Made by a program: the position numbers and the translations under genes
Part shown: in pieces, positions 44,101 through 55,400 of the stretch
How positions within the stretch are numbered: the stretch's first letter is position 1
Layout: each line of letters begins with the position of its first letter
From: Macrostomum hystrix
Taxonomy: Eukaryota > Platyhelminthes > Macrostomidae
DNA: 64,000 nt
NCBI GenBank assembly: GCA_950097015.1
Contig: CATNEN010000038.1
Span: forward strand, 16,548,001 to 16,612,000
Direction of reading: 5' to 3'
The notes under the pieces: model-generated
The model's input: the letters and a program-made list of their open reading frames with translations, nothing else
Databases searched by the model: none
What the model was told of the DNA's origin: nothing

Positions 44101-45054
44101 GTGAGTCGCTGCACTACGTGCCAGGCATTTCAGCCTGCCAATCCAAGGGAGCCGCTGATGAGCCATCAGGTTCCAGATTCACCATGGACAAAGGTTGGCT
44201 GCGATTTGCTCGACTTTAAGGGTGACAAGTGGCTGGTCGTTACATGTTACTACAGCAATTGGATTGAGTTGGCAAAACTGGGCCAGCAGTCAGGAGCTGC
44301 TCTGGTAATTTCTAGAATAAAGTCTATGTTTGCCAGGTTCGGAATCGTCAAGGAGCTGGTCAGCGACAATGGACCCCCGTTTAGCTCATTCAAGTTTCAA
44401 GAGTTTGCTGCTGAGTTCGGTTTCCGACACACGCGATCGTCTCCAGGTCATGCGCAGTCTAATGGAATGGCTGAGAAGGCAGTCAAAGTGGCAAAGAGCA
44501 TTCTGCGGAAATCGGACCAGCCGGAGGTAGCGCTGATGGAATATCGGGCGTCACCGATCAGTGGAACCAAAACTAGTCCGAGTGAGCTAATGTTCGGTCG
44601 GCTGATTCGGACGAAGCTGCCAGCAGACTGCAGAGCATTGGTCCAGAACAGGACAACCGAGTTCTCCAAAGCTCCGCTGCAGGCGGTTCAACAGCGTTAC
44701 TACGACCAGCATAGCCGAACTCTACCAGAACTGCATGTCGGTGATGCTGTCCGCTACCGTCAAGATTTCAAATGGGAGCCAGCAGTCGTCGTGGAAGCTG
44801 ATCCGGCTCTGCGCTCCTACCGGGTGCAGACGCAACACGGCCGTGAGCTCGTTCGGAACCGTCGGGACCTTCACCTGGTTCCGCAACAAGCCACTCCAGA
44901 GGCTGAGGACGTCGTCGCAGCGAGACAAGAGAGCACAACCAGTCCGGAAGCAACGGCAGCAGATCGAGCACCTGCTGAGGCTGGCGAGCTTCCGCGGCGG
45001 TCGGCCAGGACCACAAAGGGCGTGTTGCCTGCCCGCTACCGATCTGATGACTGA
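41122..45054 (+). CDS. Fused Gag-Pol polyprotein of the Ty3/gypsy element, 1310 aa
   Basis: One uninterrupted frame. Gag is about residues 1-235, followed by two CCHC-type zinc knuckles (CNHCGYGHREGKC, CLSCGRMNHFRSQC; about 238-272). Aspartic protease has DTGA at Asp326. Reverse transcriptase shows VLDAKTGFWQI and VDDM (Asp600-601). RNase H starts near residue 745 with VDSSSVGVGCALL. Integrase has an HHCC finger (LHEGHAGMG ... CTTCQ, about 963-1003) and a D,D35E core at Asp1028, Asp1082 and Glu1118. No stop or frameshift is seen and all catalytic residues are present, so the copy may be competent. One oddity: RLPPGTIDAPEVYQ replaces the usual RLPFG form. Domain order and single-frame gag-pol suggest a Mag-like clade; that is inference. 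Confidence 0.95.
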   Translation: MDLKPPGELETDSNETWKRWRQKFMIYLRATGIVEEERRINLFLHLIGDTGLDIYNTLEFEDGEEEEKSTADKRRTLEDVLGLFDEHFSPRTSEVFERFKFWERDQKEAEPVDLFVTDLKRLATTCNFDTQKEKMIRDKIVLGCNDSRMRERLLREPELDLRTAIDMCRAVESAKHQMKEVEKGLNSVRSSSSLSQVTTRQHSSGSHGNSAPSAQADTRSQFGANAARTAPTQQFARCNHCGYGHREGKCPAFGKRCLSCGRMNHFRSQCQSKSQKVMTVGVAEAAEPRPDGDEVCFIGTLQSDGESAWLAEVQLPNGERLKCKMDTGAEVNVLPAHLLPAGEQLCTTRTVLTAFGGARIPVLGKCRLMVKVQGKSSELEFMVSDVKQGILGLPALSALDLVRRVEVVCRQPCIDENFVLKEFADLFDEKLGCLPYVHSFTLDDRVMPVVNAPRKIPFALQEKVQEELQRMESLGVIVKVAAPTDWVNSLVTVHKPDGSLRLCIDPTHLNKAIKRAHYPMTTVEQVIARIPGAKFFTVLDAKTGFWQIRLHEKCSELCTFNTPWGRYKFVRLPPGTIDAPEVYQRELSKIFSSWAEVIVDDMLVWGKTREEHDQKLLMVLNEARRVNLKLNRRKLRVGVSSVNYVGHVISSDGVMPDPVKVKAIQELPVPEDKQAVMRLLGMATYLGKFIPKASDLTDPLRSLLKKDVLFDWQERQQKAFEKLKEVLTQAPVLRLFDPTVDVELQVDSSSVGVGCALLQNGQPVAYGSAALTSTQKNYAQIEKETLAVVIACKKFHDYVYGLPVVRVTTDHKPLEIIFKRDLVHAPPRIARMLYQLKRYNLKVSWSPGSKMQIADTLSRAYLPETEAALDDEIEVEVHQLCRSLPISAVRMQEIRDETSKDRDLSLVAQFVQDGWPTDYRRVCSSIRPYWSFKEELVYHEGVLLKVNRVIVPVSLRQKILEILHEGHAGMGKTEARARQILYWPGMSADIKRFVSRCTTCQAFQPANPREPLMSHQVPDSPWTKVGCDLLDFKGDKWLVVTCYYSNWIELAKLGQQSGAALVISRIKSMFARFGIVKELVSDNGPPFSSFKFQEFAAEFGFRHTRSSPGHAQSNGMAEKAVKVAKSILRKSDQPEVALMEYRASPISGTKTSPSELMFGRLIRTKLPADCRALVQNRTTEFSKAPLQAVQQRYYDQHSRTLPELHVGDAVRYRQDFKWEPAVVVEADPALRSYRVQTQHGRELVRNRRDLHLVPQQATPEAEDVVAARQESTTSPEATAADRAPAEAGELPRRSARTTKGVLPARYRSDD

Positions 45055-45458
45055 GTATGATTGTGATGGACTGTTTAGTGACTGTTTATTGGCTGTTTAA
45101 AGACTATTATTTGCAGTGCGCTTATGTTAGATTTTGTCTCTTTTTGCGAGCATTTGCTAATATTCTTTGCGGTTGCTTTTGCTAAAACTTTTTTTTTCAT
45201 GATTTGATTTTGAGTTGCCTTATGCTCTGAGTTTTTTTTGCTTGAAAACTATAATTATCGATTTTATTCCTTTTGATTTCTGCGTGATGCAAAAAGATTT
45301 TTTTTAATTCCCTAATTATCCAGTCACAATATTTTTTTGTTAATTTTTAAGCTTTGTCCTATAACTCTCGTTTTAATTTCTCGCAAGCTTGCTATTCGTC
45401 GAAATTTAATTTAATGTAATGTCTGCATTCACTATTTTTGTTGCTTTTAGAAGGGAGA

Positions 45459-45635
45459 TGTCATGAGTATAGCGTCTGTGCACAAGTTTGTACACCCGTC
45501 TAGGTGTACATGCTAGCGTTCTCTCTCTCATGCTACCATATTATGTAATCGCGTCTGGCTCTGCGTGTGCTACTTATATATCGGCTGAAGCCAAATAGAT
45601 TGGTTAGAGCTTTGCTCTCGTCCGCGCTCATCACA
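45459..45635 (+). repeat. 3' LTR, 177 bp
   Basis: Identical to the 5' LTR except one C/T difference; preceded by the polypurine tract and followed by the GTTTC target duplication. Confidence 0.95.
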
Positions 45636-45879
45636 GTTTCTTTGAGAAGTGAATTTGTATCGCGCCAGACTAAAAATCACCAGATTTTAATACGGAAACA
45701 CGAAAACAGCAAAAATTTTATTGGCTATTTTTAGGCCAAACACCAGCACAAACCAAGGCTGGAGATAAATGCGAGTTCCTGTTTATTTTCTATAGACTTG
45801 TAGCAACTGCAAATCGCTAAATATTATTAGAAATGTAACAAAAAGCAAAGTGAAAAAAACAAAAAGCGATTTAATAATG

Positions 45880-46262
45880 GGGCAACCCACCCCGCAGATA
45901 GATAAGAGAATCGGCGGCTGGGGCAACCCTCCCAGCAGATAGATAAGAGAATCGGCGGCTGGGGCAACCCTCCCAGCAGATAGATAAGGGAATCGGCGGC
46001 TGGGGCAACCTACCCCGCAGATAAATAAGAGAATCGGCGGCTGGGGCAACCCACCACACAGACAGATAAGAGAATCGGCGGCTGGGGAAACCCACCCCGC
46101 AGATAGATAAGAGAATCAGCGGCTGGGGCAACCTACCCCGCAGATAAATAAGAGAATCGGTTGCTGGGGCAACCCACCCGAGCTAGATAAGAGAATCGGC
46201 GGCTGTGGGAAACCCACCCCGCAGATAGATAAGAATGATAATTGGGGGCTGGGGCAACCCAC
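45880..46262 (+). repeat. 41-bp minisatellite in the TAF1 3' region
   Basis: Nine or so units of GCAGATAGATAAGAGAATCG then GCGGCTGGGGCAACCCACCC. It probably lies in the TAF1 3' UTR or just beyond: on the minus strand the first AATAAA (TTTATT at 45782-45787) is past the array. Confidence 0.94.
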
Positions 46263-46444
46263 TCGTGCTTGATGAGATTTATCGGAGATGATTAATTCTG
46301 AGAATAAAAGCGCATATACAAAGCCAACCAGTTATTAAACTAGACAAAGCGAGTTTTAGGTTAACAAGATTAATTAACAGAGGAATATAACAAATTACAT
46401 AGGTAGAAAGCTGCCCTTCTGTGTCACGCAACAATGCTTGTTAG

Positions 46445-49400
46445 TTAAGAAGCTGGCGATCCATCCGAATTATTGCCCAGGTAGAATTTCACCGCCTCTC
46501 TGCTATCATCGTTGACCTCGGCAGCGGCGGTGGCGGCTGCGGCAGGAGTTGGAGAACCATATCGTGGCCGCTTTGAAGCTACAGGGTTCGAATCCTCGAT
46601 TTCTCCATCATCGTCATCGTCGTCGTCGTCCTCTTCGCTGTAGTCAACAAGGCTGCTTTCGCCTGCCTGACGTTTGGCTGACGACGATTGTTGGCTCTGC
46701 TGTTCCATGACCTCCTTGCTTGTCGGAGGGTTCGACTTCTCGACTGTTGCGTCCTGATGATCTTCATCGTCGTCTGCATTGTCGCCGGCTGAGCCATCCG
46801 AGTCAGAATCGGACAGTTGCAAGTCTTCGGCTAGTCCCGCTACAGCTAATCCAGCTTGCTGCTGCTGCTGCTGCTGAGGCAGCTGATGGTGATCGTCCAG
46901 CACCCGCTGGCTGGCCAGACTGGCACTGTCGGCAAAAGTGTCGCCATCATCTTCGTTGCCTTCGCCGGCACCGCCGCCGACGCCGCCTTGTCGCCGAATA
47001 ATATTTGCCTCCAATTGGTCTAGCGTGGTTGCCATAGCAACCAGAGCCTCCCGACCGGTCTCAACAATGCGCCTGGCTGTGGCAGTCAAACTGCTCGAAT
47101 CCTTATTATAGGCGATGCAATTGTCCAAGATTAACTGAGCATCGGCTAGGAATTCATCTCGACTGTGATAGACTTTGGCATTAACCCGATCCTGCAGAGT
47201 GGCCAAATCCATCGGCTGTGTCACAATGGTGTAATAATCTGGCCATTTCTTGCCGTCCACTCTGTACTGGAATGGCCTGGAGCCGTCAACTGCCACCATT
47301 TTCTGCACAGCTTGGCCTAGAATATAGGACAGGCCGGCCATGTCGTCCTCGTCTAGCAGCGGATTGATGGCTTTCTCGTACCTGCGGATATTGTATCCGA
47401 TGAGAAAATGTACTTTTAACAGCACGGTCCCTAGCAATTTTAAGTAGAGAATACGACGTTGTGGAAAAAATGCATCAAGTCGTCTAGAACGGCATCTTTC
47501 TAGATATTGGTTTTCTATTTATAGTCTAATGGCCTAAATTCTGTTTGGGGTCAGCAACACGCAGGCAAGATGCAACCAGCAATGCTCCTGAATCCAGTCC
47601 CCTCACATGTATCTTATCTCCTCTGGCTCGTCATATCCCCTGTCTTATCTCCATTCTGTTCTAATCTCTCCAGTCTTATCACTCTCTAGTCTTATTCCTG
47701 TCTAAATCTCTCCTTTCTTATCTCTCTCCTGTCTCATCTCCCCTGTCTTATCTCTCTTCTGTCTTATCTCTCTCCTGTATTATCTTTCTCTTGTCTTATC
47801 TTACCCATGTCAGTGCAGCACCTGCGCATATAAACAGATTCTGTCAGCATTTGTCAGAAGTTCATACTTGACATCCAAGCTCGTTGATATATGCTAAGTT
47901 TTTTCTCTGCGCTGAAGACAAGTACTCACAAAGTATCTTTGTGAGTTAAGCAATAAAAATAATGCCAATAGGACACGCGTCGGGGCAAGAACATGATGAA
48001 GTGAAGTGGGTTGGAAATGTAAGTACCTTTGCAAGCATTCCTAAGCCAGTAGAGTATTACTGTCAGCGTGCGAGGAGGCGGAATACGTAAAGAGAACGAT
48101 GAGAATAATTAATTTGCTAGCAAGGTTCTACCTAGCAGTTAGTTAGCTCAAACTTATGTTACATGTTATAATCCCTATGACTAATAAGGGATAAGCGTAC
48201 AGGACCGGTGAAGCATCTTTTATCCTTTTGAATGATTGATTAATTATTTCACTTTTTTCTTGATAGTTTGCATTAATAATCATAATATCGATCTATAATT
48301 TCTTAGTTCTGCTATATTCTGCTATATTCTTCGCGACCAAATAATATGATTGAATAATAGGATTAAGTCACACTGGAGACACACTGAAATCACACTGTCA
48401 CACTGAGGACACACTGAAGTCACACCGAGAACACAATGAGGTCACACTGAAGTCACACTAAGGACACACTAAGGACACACTGAAGTCACACTGAAGTCAC
48501 ACTAAGGACACACTGAAGTCACACTGAAGTCACACTAAGGACACACTGAAGTCACACTGAAGTCACACTAAGGACACACTGAAGTCACACTGTAGTCACA
48601 CTAAGGACACACTGAAGTCACACTGAAGTCACACTAAGGACACACTGAAGTCACACTGAAGTCACACTAAGGACACACTGAAGTCACACTAAGGACACAC
48701 TGAAGTCACACTGAAGTCACACTGTAGTCACACTAAGGACACACTGAAGTCACACTGAAGTCACACTGAAGTCACACTGAAGTCACACTAAGGACACACT
48801 GAAGTCACACTAAGGACACACTGAAGTCACACTAAGGACACACTGTAGTCACACTAAGGACACACTGAAGTCACACTGAAGTCACACTGAAGTCACACTA
48901 AGGACACACTGAAGTCACACTAAGGACACACTGAAGTCACACTAAGGACACACTGAAGTCACACTGAAGTAACACTGTAGTCACACTAAGGACACACTGA
49001 AGTCACACTGTAGTCACACTAAGGACACACTGAAGTCACACTGAAGTCACACTAAGGACACACTGAAGTCACACTGAAGTCACACTAAGGACACACTGAA
49101 GTCACACTAAGGACACACTGAAGTCACACTGAAGTCACACTGTAGTCACACTAAGGACACACTGAAGTCACACTGAAGTCACACTGAAGTCACACTGAAG
49201 TCACACTAAGGACACACTGAAGTCACACTAAGGACACACTGAAGTCACACTAAGGACACACTGTAGTCACACTAAGGACACACTGAAGTCACACTGAAGT
49301 CACACTGAAGTCACACTAAGGACACACTGAAGTCACACTAAGGACACACTGAAGTCACACTAAGGACACACTGAAGTCACACTGAAGTAACACTGTAGTC

Positions 49401-52400
49401 ACACTAAGGACACACTGAAGTCACACTGTAGTCACACTAAGGACACACTGAAGTCACACTGAAGTCACACTAAGGACACACTGAAGTCACACTGAAGTCA
49501 CACTAAGGACACACTGAAAGTCCCTACTATTGAATTTGGTCTGAAGGACAAATCTGGAATGCGAACTTGCTCATGAGCCTCACCGCATGAGTTTCTCCTC
49601 TCTGATAGTAATCTCCTCAGCGCAGACATTCAGCATTGACTTGGCCGTCTCAGACAGCAGATTGTGCTGACCGTTGAATGCCACGCAGTTCTTATAGATC
49701 AGGTTGACATCGTCTAGAAATGCCTCCCGAGTCTGATAGAAGTTCTTCTGCAATCGCTCCTTCATAGTCAGCAGATCCATTGGCTGTTTAATGATCTGAT
49801 AATACTGCGGATAATCCTTCTCGCTAACCGGATTTAGGAAGTGTTGCGAATCTTTCACGGCTTTGATCTTGTCGAATACGTCTTCTAGGAGACTGGTTAG
49901 GGCCACCTGCACGCGAGAACGAGAGAAACTTTGTTTAGAAATCAGACACGTAGGAAATAACATCCCTTACCCAGCGGGGGTGGGTGACTGGCTGAGCGGT
50001 TAACGCGTTTGCCTCTCGCACCAAGAACACCCTTAGTTTGAATTCGCAGGCAAAAAAGTTTGTGGCCGATATCTAATAAAAATACGCTCGTAATTGTGGA
50101 GGGCTGCGGGCAACGGCACATTATTTACTGACACTAGACACGCAGCCAGCGAGGAGGCAATTCTGCCTATTCAGCTGACTCCTGAGCACACACTCACACA
50201 GATACCGTACGCAGGCACACGATCACACAGGTGTGTACATCTGTCTCATCGTCAGGCAGTGTACACTCTCACTGTGCCTTAGAGGTTGGCCCTCAAGGGC
50301 GTAAATTGCACGACAAAGCCCTAAGCGTCCTCTACACGGCTGCACCCCAAATAAATGTGGCCTCGCCGCGGAATCGAGCTCAGGTAACTTGGTGCGAGAG
50401 GCAAACGCGTTAACCGCTCTGCCACTCACCCCGGCACATATCAGTGTGAGTTAAAGCAACGAGAAATTTACAGTTAAGCATTGGCTAAGATTCGAACTTC
50501 AGATCTTCCAGACTGATCTTACCTGCGGATCGACTCGTCTTCTATTTCTTCGCTTCAAAGCTGGCTTAACAAGGTAATCATCCAAAGTCGCAGTTCCAGA
50601 CAATGCCGCAACGGAGCCAGCGATACCAACAGCAGCAGCAGCAGCAGCCCCAGAGCTGGCTGAAGATTCACCGGAAGCGGCAAAAACGGACGATTTCTTA
50701 GAAAATTTCTTTGCCTTCCCAGCAGTTTTGGTGGAGCTGGAAGCGGATTTCAATGACGACGGCCGACCGCTGCCGGCCTTGCCCGACTGAGAAATCTGTT
50801 CCAGGGCTGGCGAAAAATAGTTGAGCACTTTAGCACTGAGCTTTAGCTTGGTGCCGTCCACCTGGGACAGCGAGGCCTCCTCTTCGTTGGCTGCCACGGA
50901 GGCTGACTGGCCAGTTAGAGATAGCTGAGACTGTTGAGACAGTTCATCTAGCAGCTGCGGAGCGGGCTGAGCAGACGTCGACTGCTGGGAGGCGCCAGCA
51001 ACTGTCGGAGCTTTATTCGGCGTAGCAGCGGCGCCGGCGCCCTTCTTAATGTACATCGGGCACTCTTTGTTAGTGCGCATGTGGCCAGTCTGACCGCAGG
51101 CTCCGCACTTCATCTTGGTCAAAGCCGGCGTCATCACTTTCGCTTTGGCTGGTTTCTTAGAAAATCCGGCAGCTCCGGCCGAGTCAGCCGAAGCGTCGGC
51201 AGCAGCTCCGCCCAGACTGTCAGATGAGGCCATGCGACTGAGCTGTCTGGCGGCTGACGATCCTTGACCGCCGCCGCTGCCGAAATCGCCGAGAAATTGT
51301 CTGATAAATTCGTCAGATTTAGTTGACCGAATTTTGGAATAGACTTCGATAACGGCCGGCTGGCGGACCAGTTCGGTTCGAGTGTAGAAACCGGTTCCGT
51401 CCGGTTTGCGAAAGCGCCTAGTGATGCGCAACACTTTGCGCGTCGACCCAGCCGGCTTGTCGCCGATTTCGTCAGCGTCGTCGTCGCTAGACGAAGAATT
51501 GTCGTCGTCGTCTGTAGACTGAGCGTCCTCGGAGGCCAGGACTCGATTCTGCAGTTCGAACAGCTTCTGGCAGTCTTCGCGATACCGGTCCAGCTCAGCG
51601 CGGTTGTTGGCGCCGACCCCGCCACCGCCACCTGCGGCAGCAGAGCGAGCGAACTTGGCCAAGTCGTCGGCATCTTCGCCGCCCAGACGAGCCTTCTGAG
51701 TGCCAACCTTGGGACACAAAGATTTAGGTGTATTTTAAAGAGTATTTTCCATAGAGTCTACCTCACCTGTTCCCTAGAGTCTACCTCACCTGTTCCATAG
51801 AGTCTACCTCACCTGTTCCATAGAATCTACCTCACCTGTTCCATAGAATCTACCTCACCTGTTCCATAGAGTCTACCTCACCTGTTCCATAGAGTCTACC
51901 TCACCTGTTCCATAGAGTCTACCTCACCTGTTCCATAGAGTCTACCTCACCTGTTCCATAGAGTCTACCTCACCTGTTCCATAGAATCTACCTCACCTGT
52001 TCCATAGAGTCTACCTCACCTGTTCCATAGAGTCTACCTCACCGATTCCCTAGAGTCTACCTCACGTGTGCCCTAGAGTCTGTGCAAGGTGTTAATTACT
52101 CACAGTTCGCACAACGTCAACGAATTCCCATCGTTTCAGCTTCTTGATATCGGCTTCGTCGACACCGCGTCGTCTGAGCAGCTCTTTGGCTGCGTCGACG
52201 TTCAACTTGCGCAAGTCGGCATCGGTGCCAGTTAGAGACACTTTAGCCGGCTGTTTGGAGCTAACGGCAGCAGCGGATAGGGCAGATTCGGTAGTTAAGG
52301 CCGCTGTTTTACTAGGCCTGGTGTAGCTAAAAGCCTCGCCGCAACCCGTTGGATCGGCCGGTCCGTGCACATCCAACTGAAATCGTCCCTTCAGCGCGGC

Positions 52401-55400
52401 CAGGTACGCCCGGGTGGTGTTCCACGGCGCGCAGCGAACCTCAGCCTCCATTCGCGGCGGCCCGTCACCGTCGCCCGTAGCGTCATCTAGCTCGTCGTCG
52501 TCATCGTTAGCCAGGAGGTAGCGCTCACCGTAGCCAGCGTCTTTGAGTCGCTGCTCAGCTACCGCCAGGCTGTAGTGGGCGCAGCAGTCCTCCGGTGACA
52601 GCAGTTCGCGAAGCTCTTCCTCGTCGGGCAGATGAAATTCGTCTTTCAGCACCCACCAGCCGCCTTGCTGCTGGCCGCCGCGTCTCAAGTCGGCGCACGC
52701 TTTCAGCCGCTTCCTGACGATCAGGTCGGTTAGCGCGCCGTCAGGCGGGAATAGTCGGCGAACCTCTTCAACGCGTACCCGACGCGGTTCGTCTAGGCTG
52801 CGCAGAAATAGTCGATAAATGTTCACCTGGGAGCGGGAAATACATTTAAATCAATGTATTAAAAAGTGAAGAACTCATCGGTAGAAAACTGTGATCCGAG
52901 GTTCTATTCCCGAAGCACCAGAAAAAAAATTTGTCCTATAACAAGACGCTTAACTTAGAATTACTTCGATTCACTCGGCTGTTAAATGGTTATCAGCATC
53001 AAATGGGGTAATTGACGGAATTGGCGTGACGTCCTAACCTGTCCATGGACTGAATAGCTGTACAAAGCCGTTGAAAGAGGTACAATAAAAGCTGCTGTGC
53101 CTGTGCTTGTAGATATTTTCCAAACTGGGCTAATTAATTTTAATAATCTTATAAGCAATATACAACAAACCAAAATCAGCAGCTTTCACAATGATTAAAA
53201 AGATGCCATAAAGAAAATAAAATAGCCAGAACAGTAAGAAATGGGTAGAGCTTTTTTTCAATTCCGGATACCAAGCTAGCAACCGCCAATATTCCTGTTT
53301 GCGATGCTTTGATTTTATTTCCTGATTTCAAGCTTTATAATGTTTTATAAGGATTATAAAGATCTCTAGCAAATTTGAGATTCTAGTCAATATTTTTCAT
53401 TTCAATCGATATAAATAGTAAAATTCTTATCATTTTTATTCCAACCGGCTTTGACTTTATAAAAAAGTTTGCTATTTTTTTCACAAAGTCCTCAAGGTTC
53501 GCAAAAGCAAAAAAACTAAAATAGATTTTCATTTTTGCTTAAAAATCCTGACAAGCTTCATTGAAGAGTCAAGCAAATCTTTACTACACTCTGCTTTGCG
53601 AAGCAAAGCTTACTGTAAAACGCATTAGGACTACATCAATGTGACATTCTTGTACAATGACTAATACAGAACACACACATAAATTTCCTGCCAGTTGCTA
53701 CCTGCCGGTAAAAATAGTCTTTGATGTTTAACACTGCAGCAATGTCCTGTTTCCACAAACATTGAAAAATGCAAGCTCCTACACTAACTAGACTTCTAGA
53801 ATCGAAAAATATTATTAACTGGATTTTGCTTGTATTGAGGACTTCGAAAATGCGAGCTAATAAAAAGTATCATAACTACGAGCATAAACTCAACAGAGGG
53901 CCAGCATTACACATGCAGATGAAGACACCCGGCCGCGAGATTAGAAGAAAACAAGAGACGAGAAACGGTAAGGGACAACGAACTGGAGATCTGAGAGAGG
54001 AGAAATAAGACAGAAAAGACGAGACACACTGGAGATAGACACAGGAGAGATGAGATACGAGAGAGATGAGATACGAGAGAGATGAGACACGGTAGAGATG
54101 AGACACGGGAGAGATGAGACACGGGAGAGATGAGACACGGGAGAGATGAGACACGGGAGAGATGAGATACGAGAGAGATGAGATACGAGAGAGATGAGAC
54201 ACGGTAGAGATGAGACATAAGAGAGACGAGACAGGGTAGAGATGAGACATGGGAGAGATAAGGCACAGGAGAGATAAGACACGGTAGAGTTGAGACATGG
54301 GAGAGATAAGACACAGTAGAGATAAGACACGGGAGAGATGAGACACGGTAGAGATGAGACACGGGAGAGATGAGACACGGGAGAGATGAGACACGGGAGA
54401 GATGAGATACGAGAGAGATGAGATACGAGAGAGATGAGACACGGTAGAGATGAGACATGGGAGAGACGAGACAGGGTAGAGATGAGACATGGGAGAGATA
54501 AGGCACAGGAGAGATGAGACACGGTAGAGTTGAGACATGGGAGAGATAAGGCACGGTAGAGATGGGATATAGGAGAGATGAGGCACGGTAGAGATGGGAT
54601 ATGGGAGAGATGAGACACGGTAGAGATGAGACATGGGGGAGATAAGACACGGTAGAGATGAGACACGGTAGAGATGAGACATGGGAGAGATGAGACACGG
54701 TAGAGATGAGACACGGTAGAGATGAGATGAGACACGGAAGAATAGCCAGTAAGATTTTCTCTTTCTTAGTTTACTTTGAATGGTTTTCTAGTGACAAAAA
54801 ATATTGTAGCCCTTCAAGAAACCCAGTGGCGGTAAGTAGAAAGGCTTTTGTGTTAAAAGCCAACAAATACATGAAATCGCTTGATAAACCATACGAGCTA
54901 TCATTGTTCGCAAATAGAATCCCTTTAGTTTCCACTACTGCTCTGTACTCAAGAGCAAAGCAATTTAGCGTTTCGGTACTCGTGTCGTCAATGATGATAA
55001 CAGGGGAATGATTACAAGAGATCGCGTTATTACACTCAGATCACTAATTATAGCTTGTCAGCGAATAGCTTATGATAAAAAACTAGAAATCATAACTAAG
55101 GATAAAACTGTGACGACAAATTTTTAAAGCACAAATGACTGTGAAGCTAGCGACAAATTTAGATTGATTGATAGCGATCTTTCTACATTTTTTCTTATCT
55201 TTTTTTGTACGATAAATATTTATAACCACGGTCATAATGCAATAGAGACAGGTCCACAATATTGACTTTCTCAGTTACTAATATTGTATTAAAAAAGCCT
55301 GCGCGATCTCTTTAGCAGAAAAATTAAATCGTTTCAAATTTTTTTTGTCTGAATAGGCATCCATTGTAAGGCAAGAATGCGAAGAGGATGTTTTGTTGTC

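Larger units (their letters stand above)
40913..45635 (+). mobile_element. Full-length Ty3/gypsy LTR retrotransposon
   Basis: Two 177-bp LTRs (40913-41089, 45459-45635) begin TGTCATGAG and end CTCATCACA and differ at one base (CATGCCACC against CATGCTACC). GTTTC flanks both ends (40908-40912, 45636-45640), a 5-bp target duplication. One gag-pol frame lies between them, starting 33 bp after the 5' LTR. A polypurine tract AGAAGGGAGA ends at 45458. The primer site after the 5' LTR begins TGGCATCGCAAGC; the tRNA is not identified. All hallmarks of a recent, complete insertion. Confidence 0.97.
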
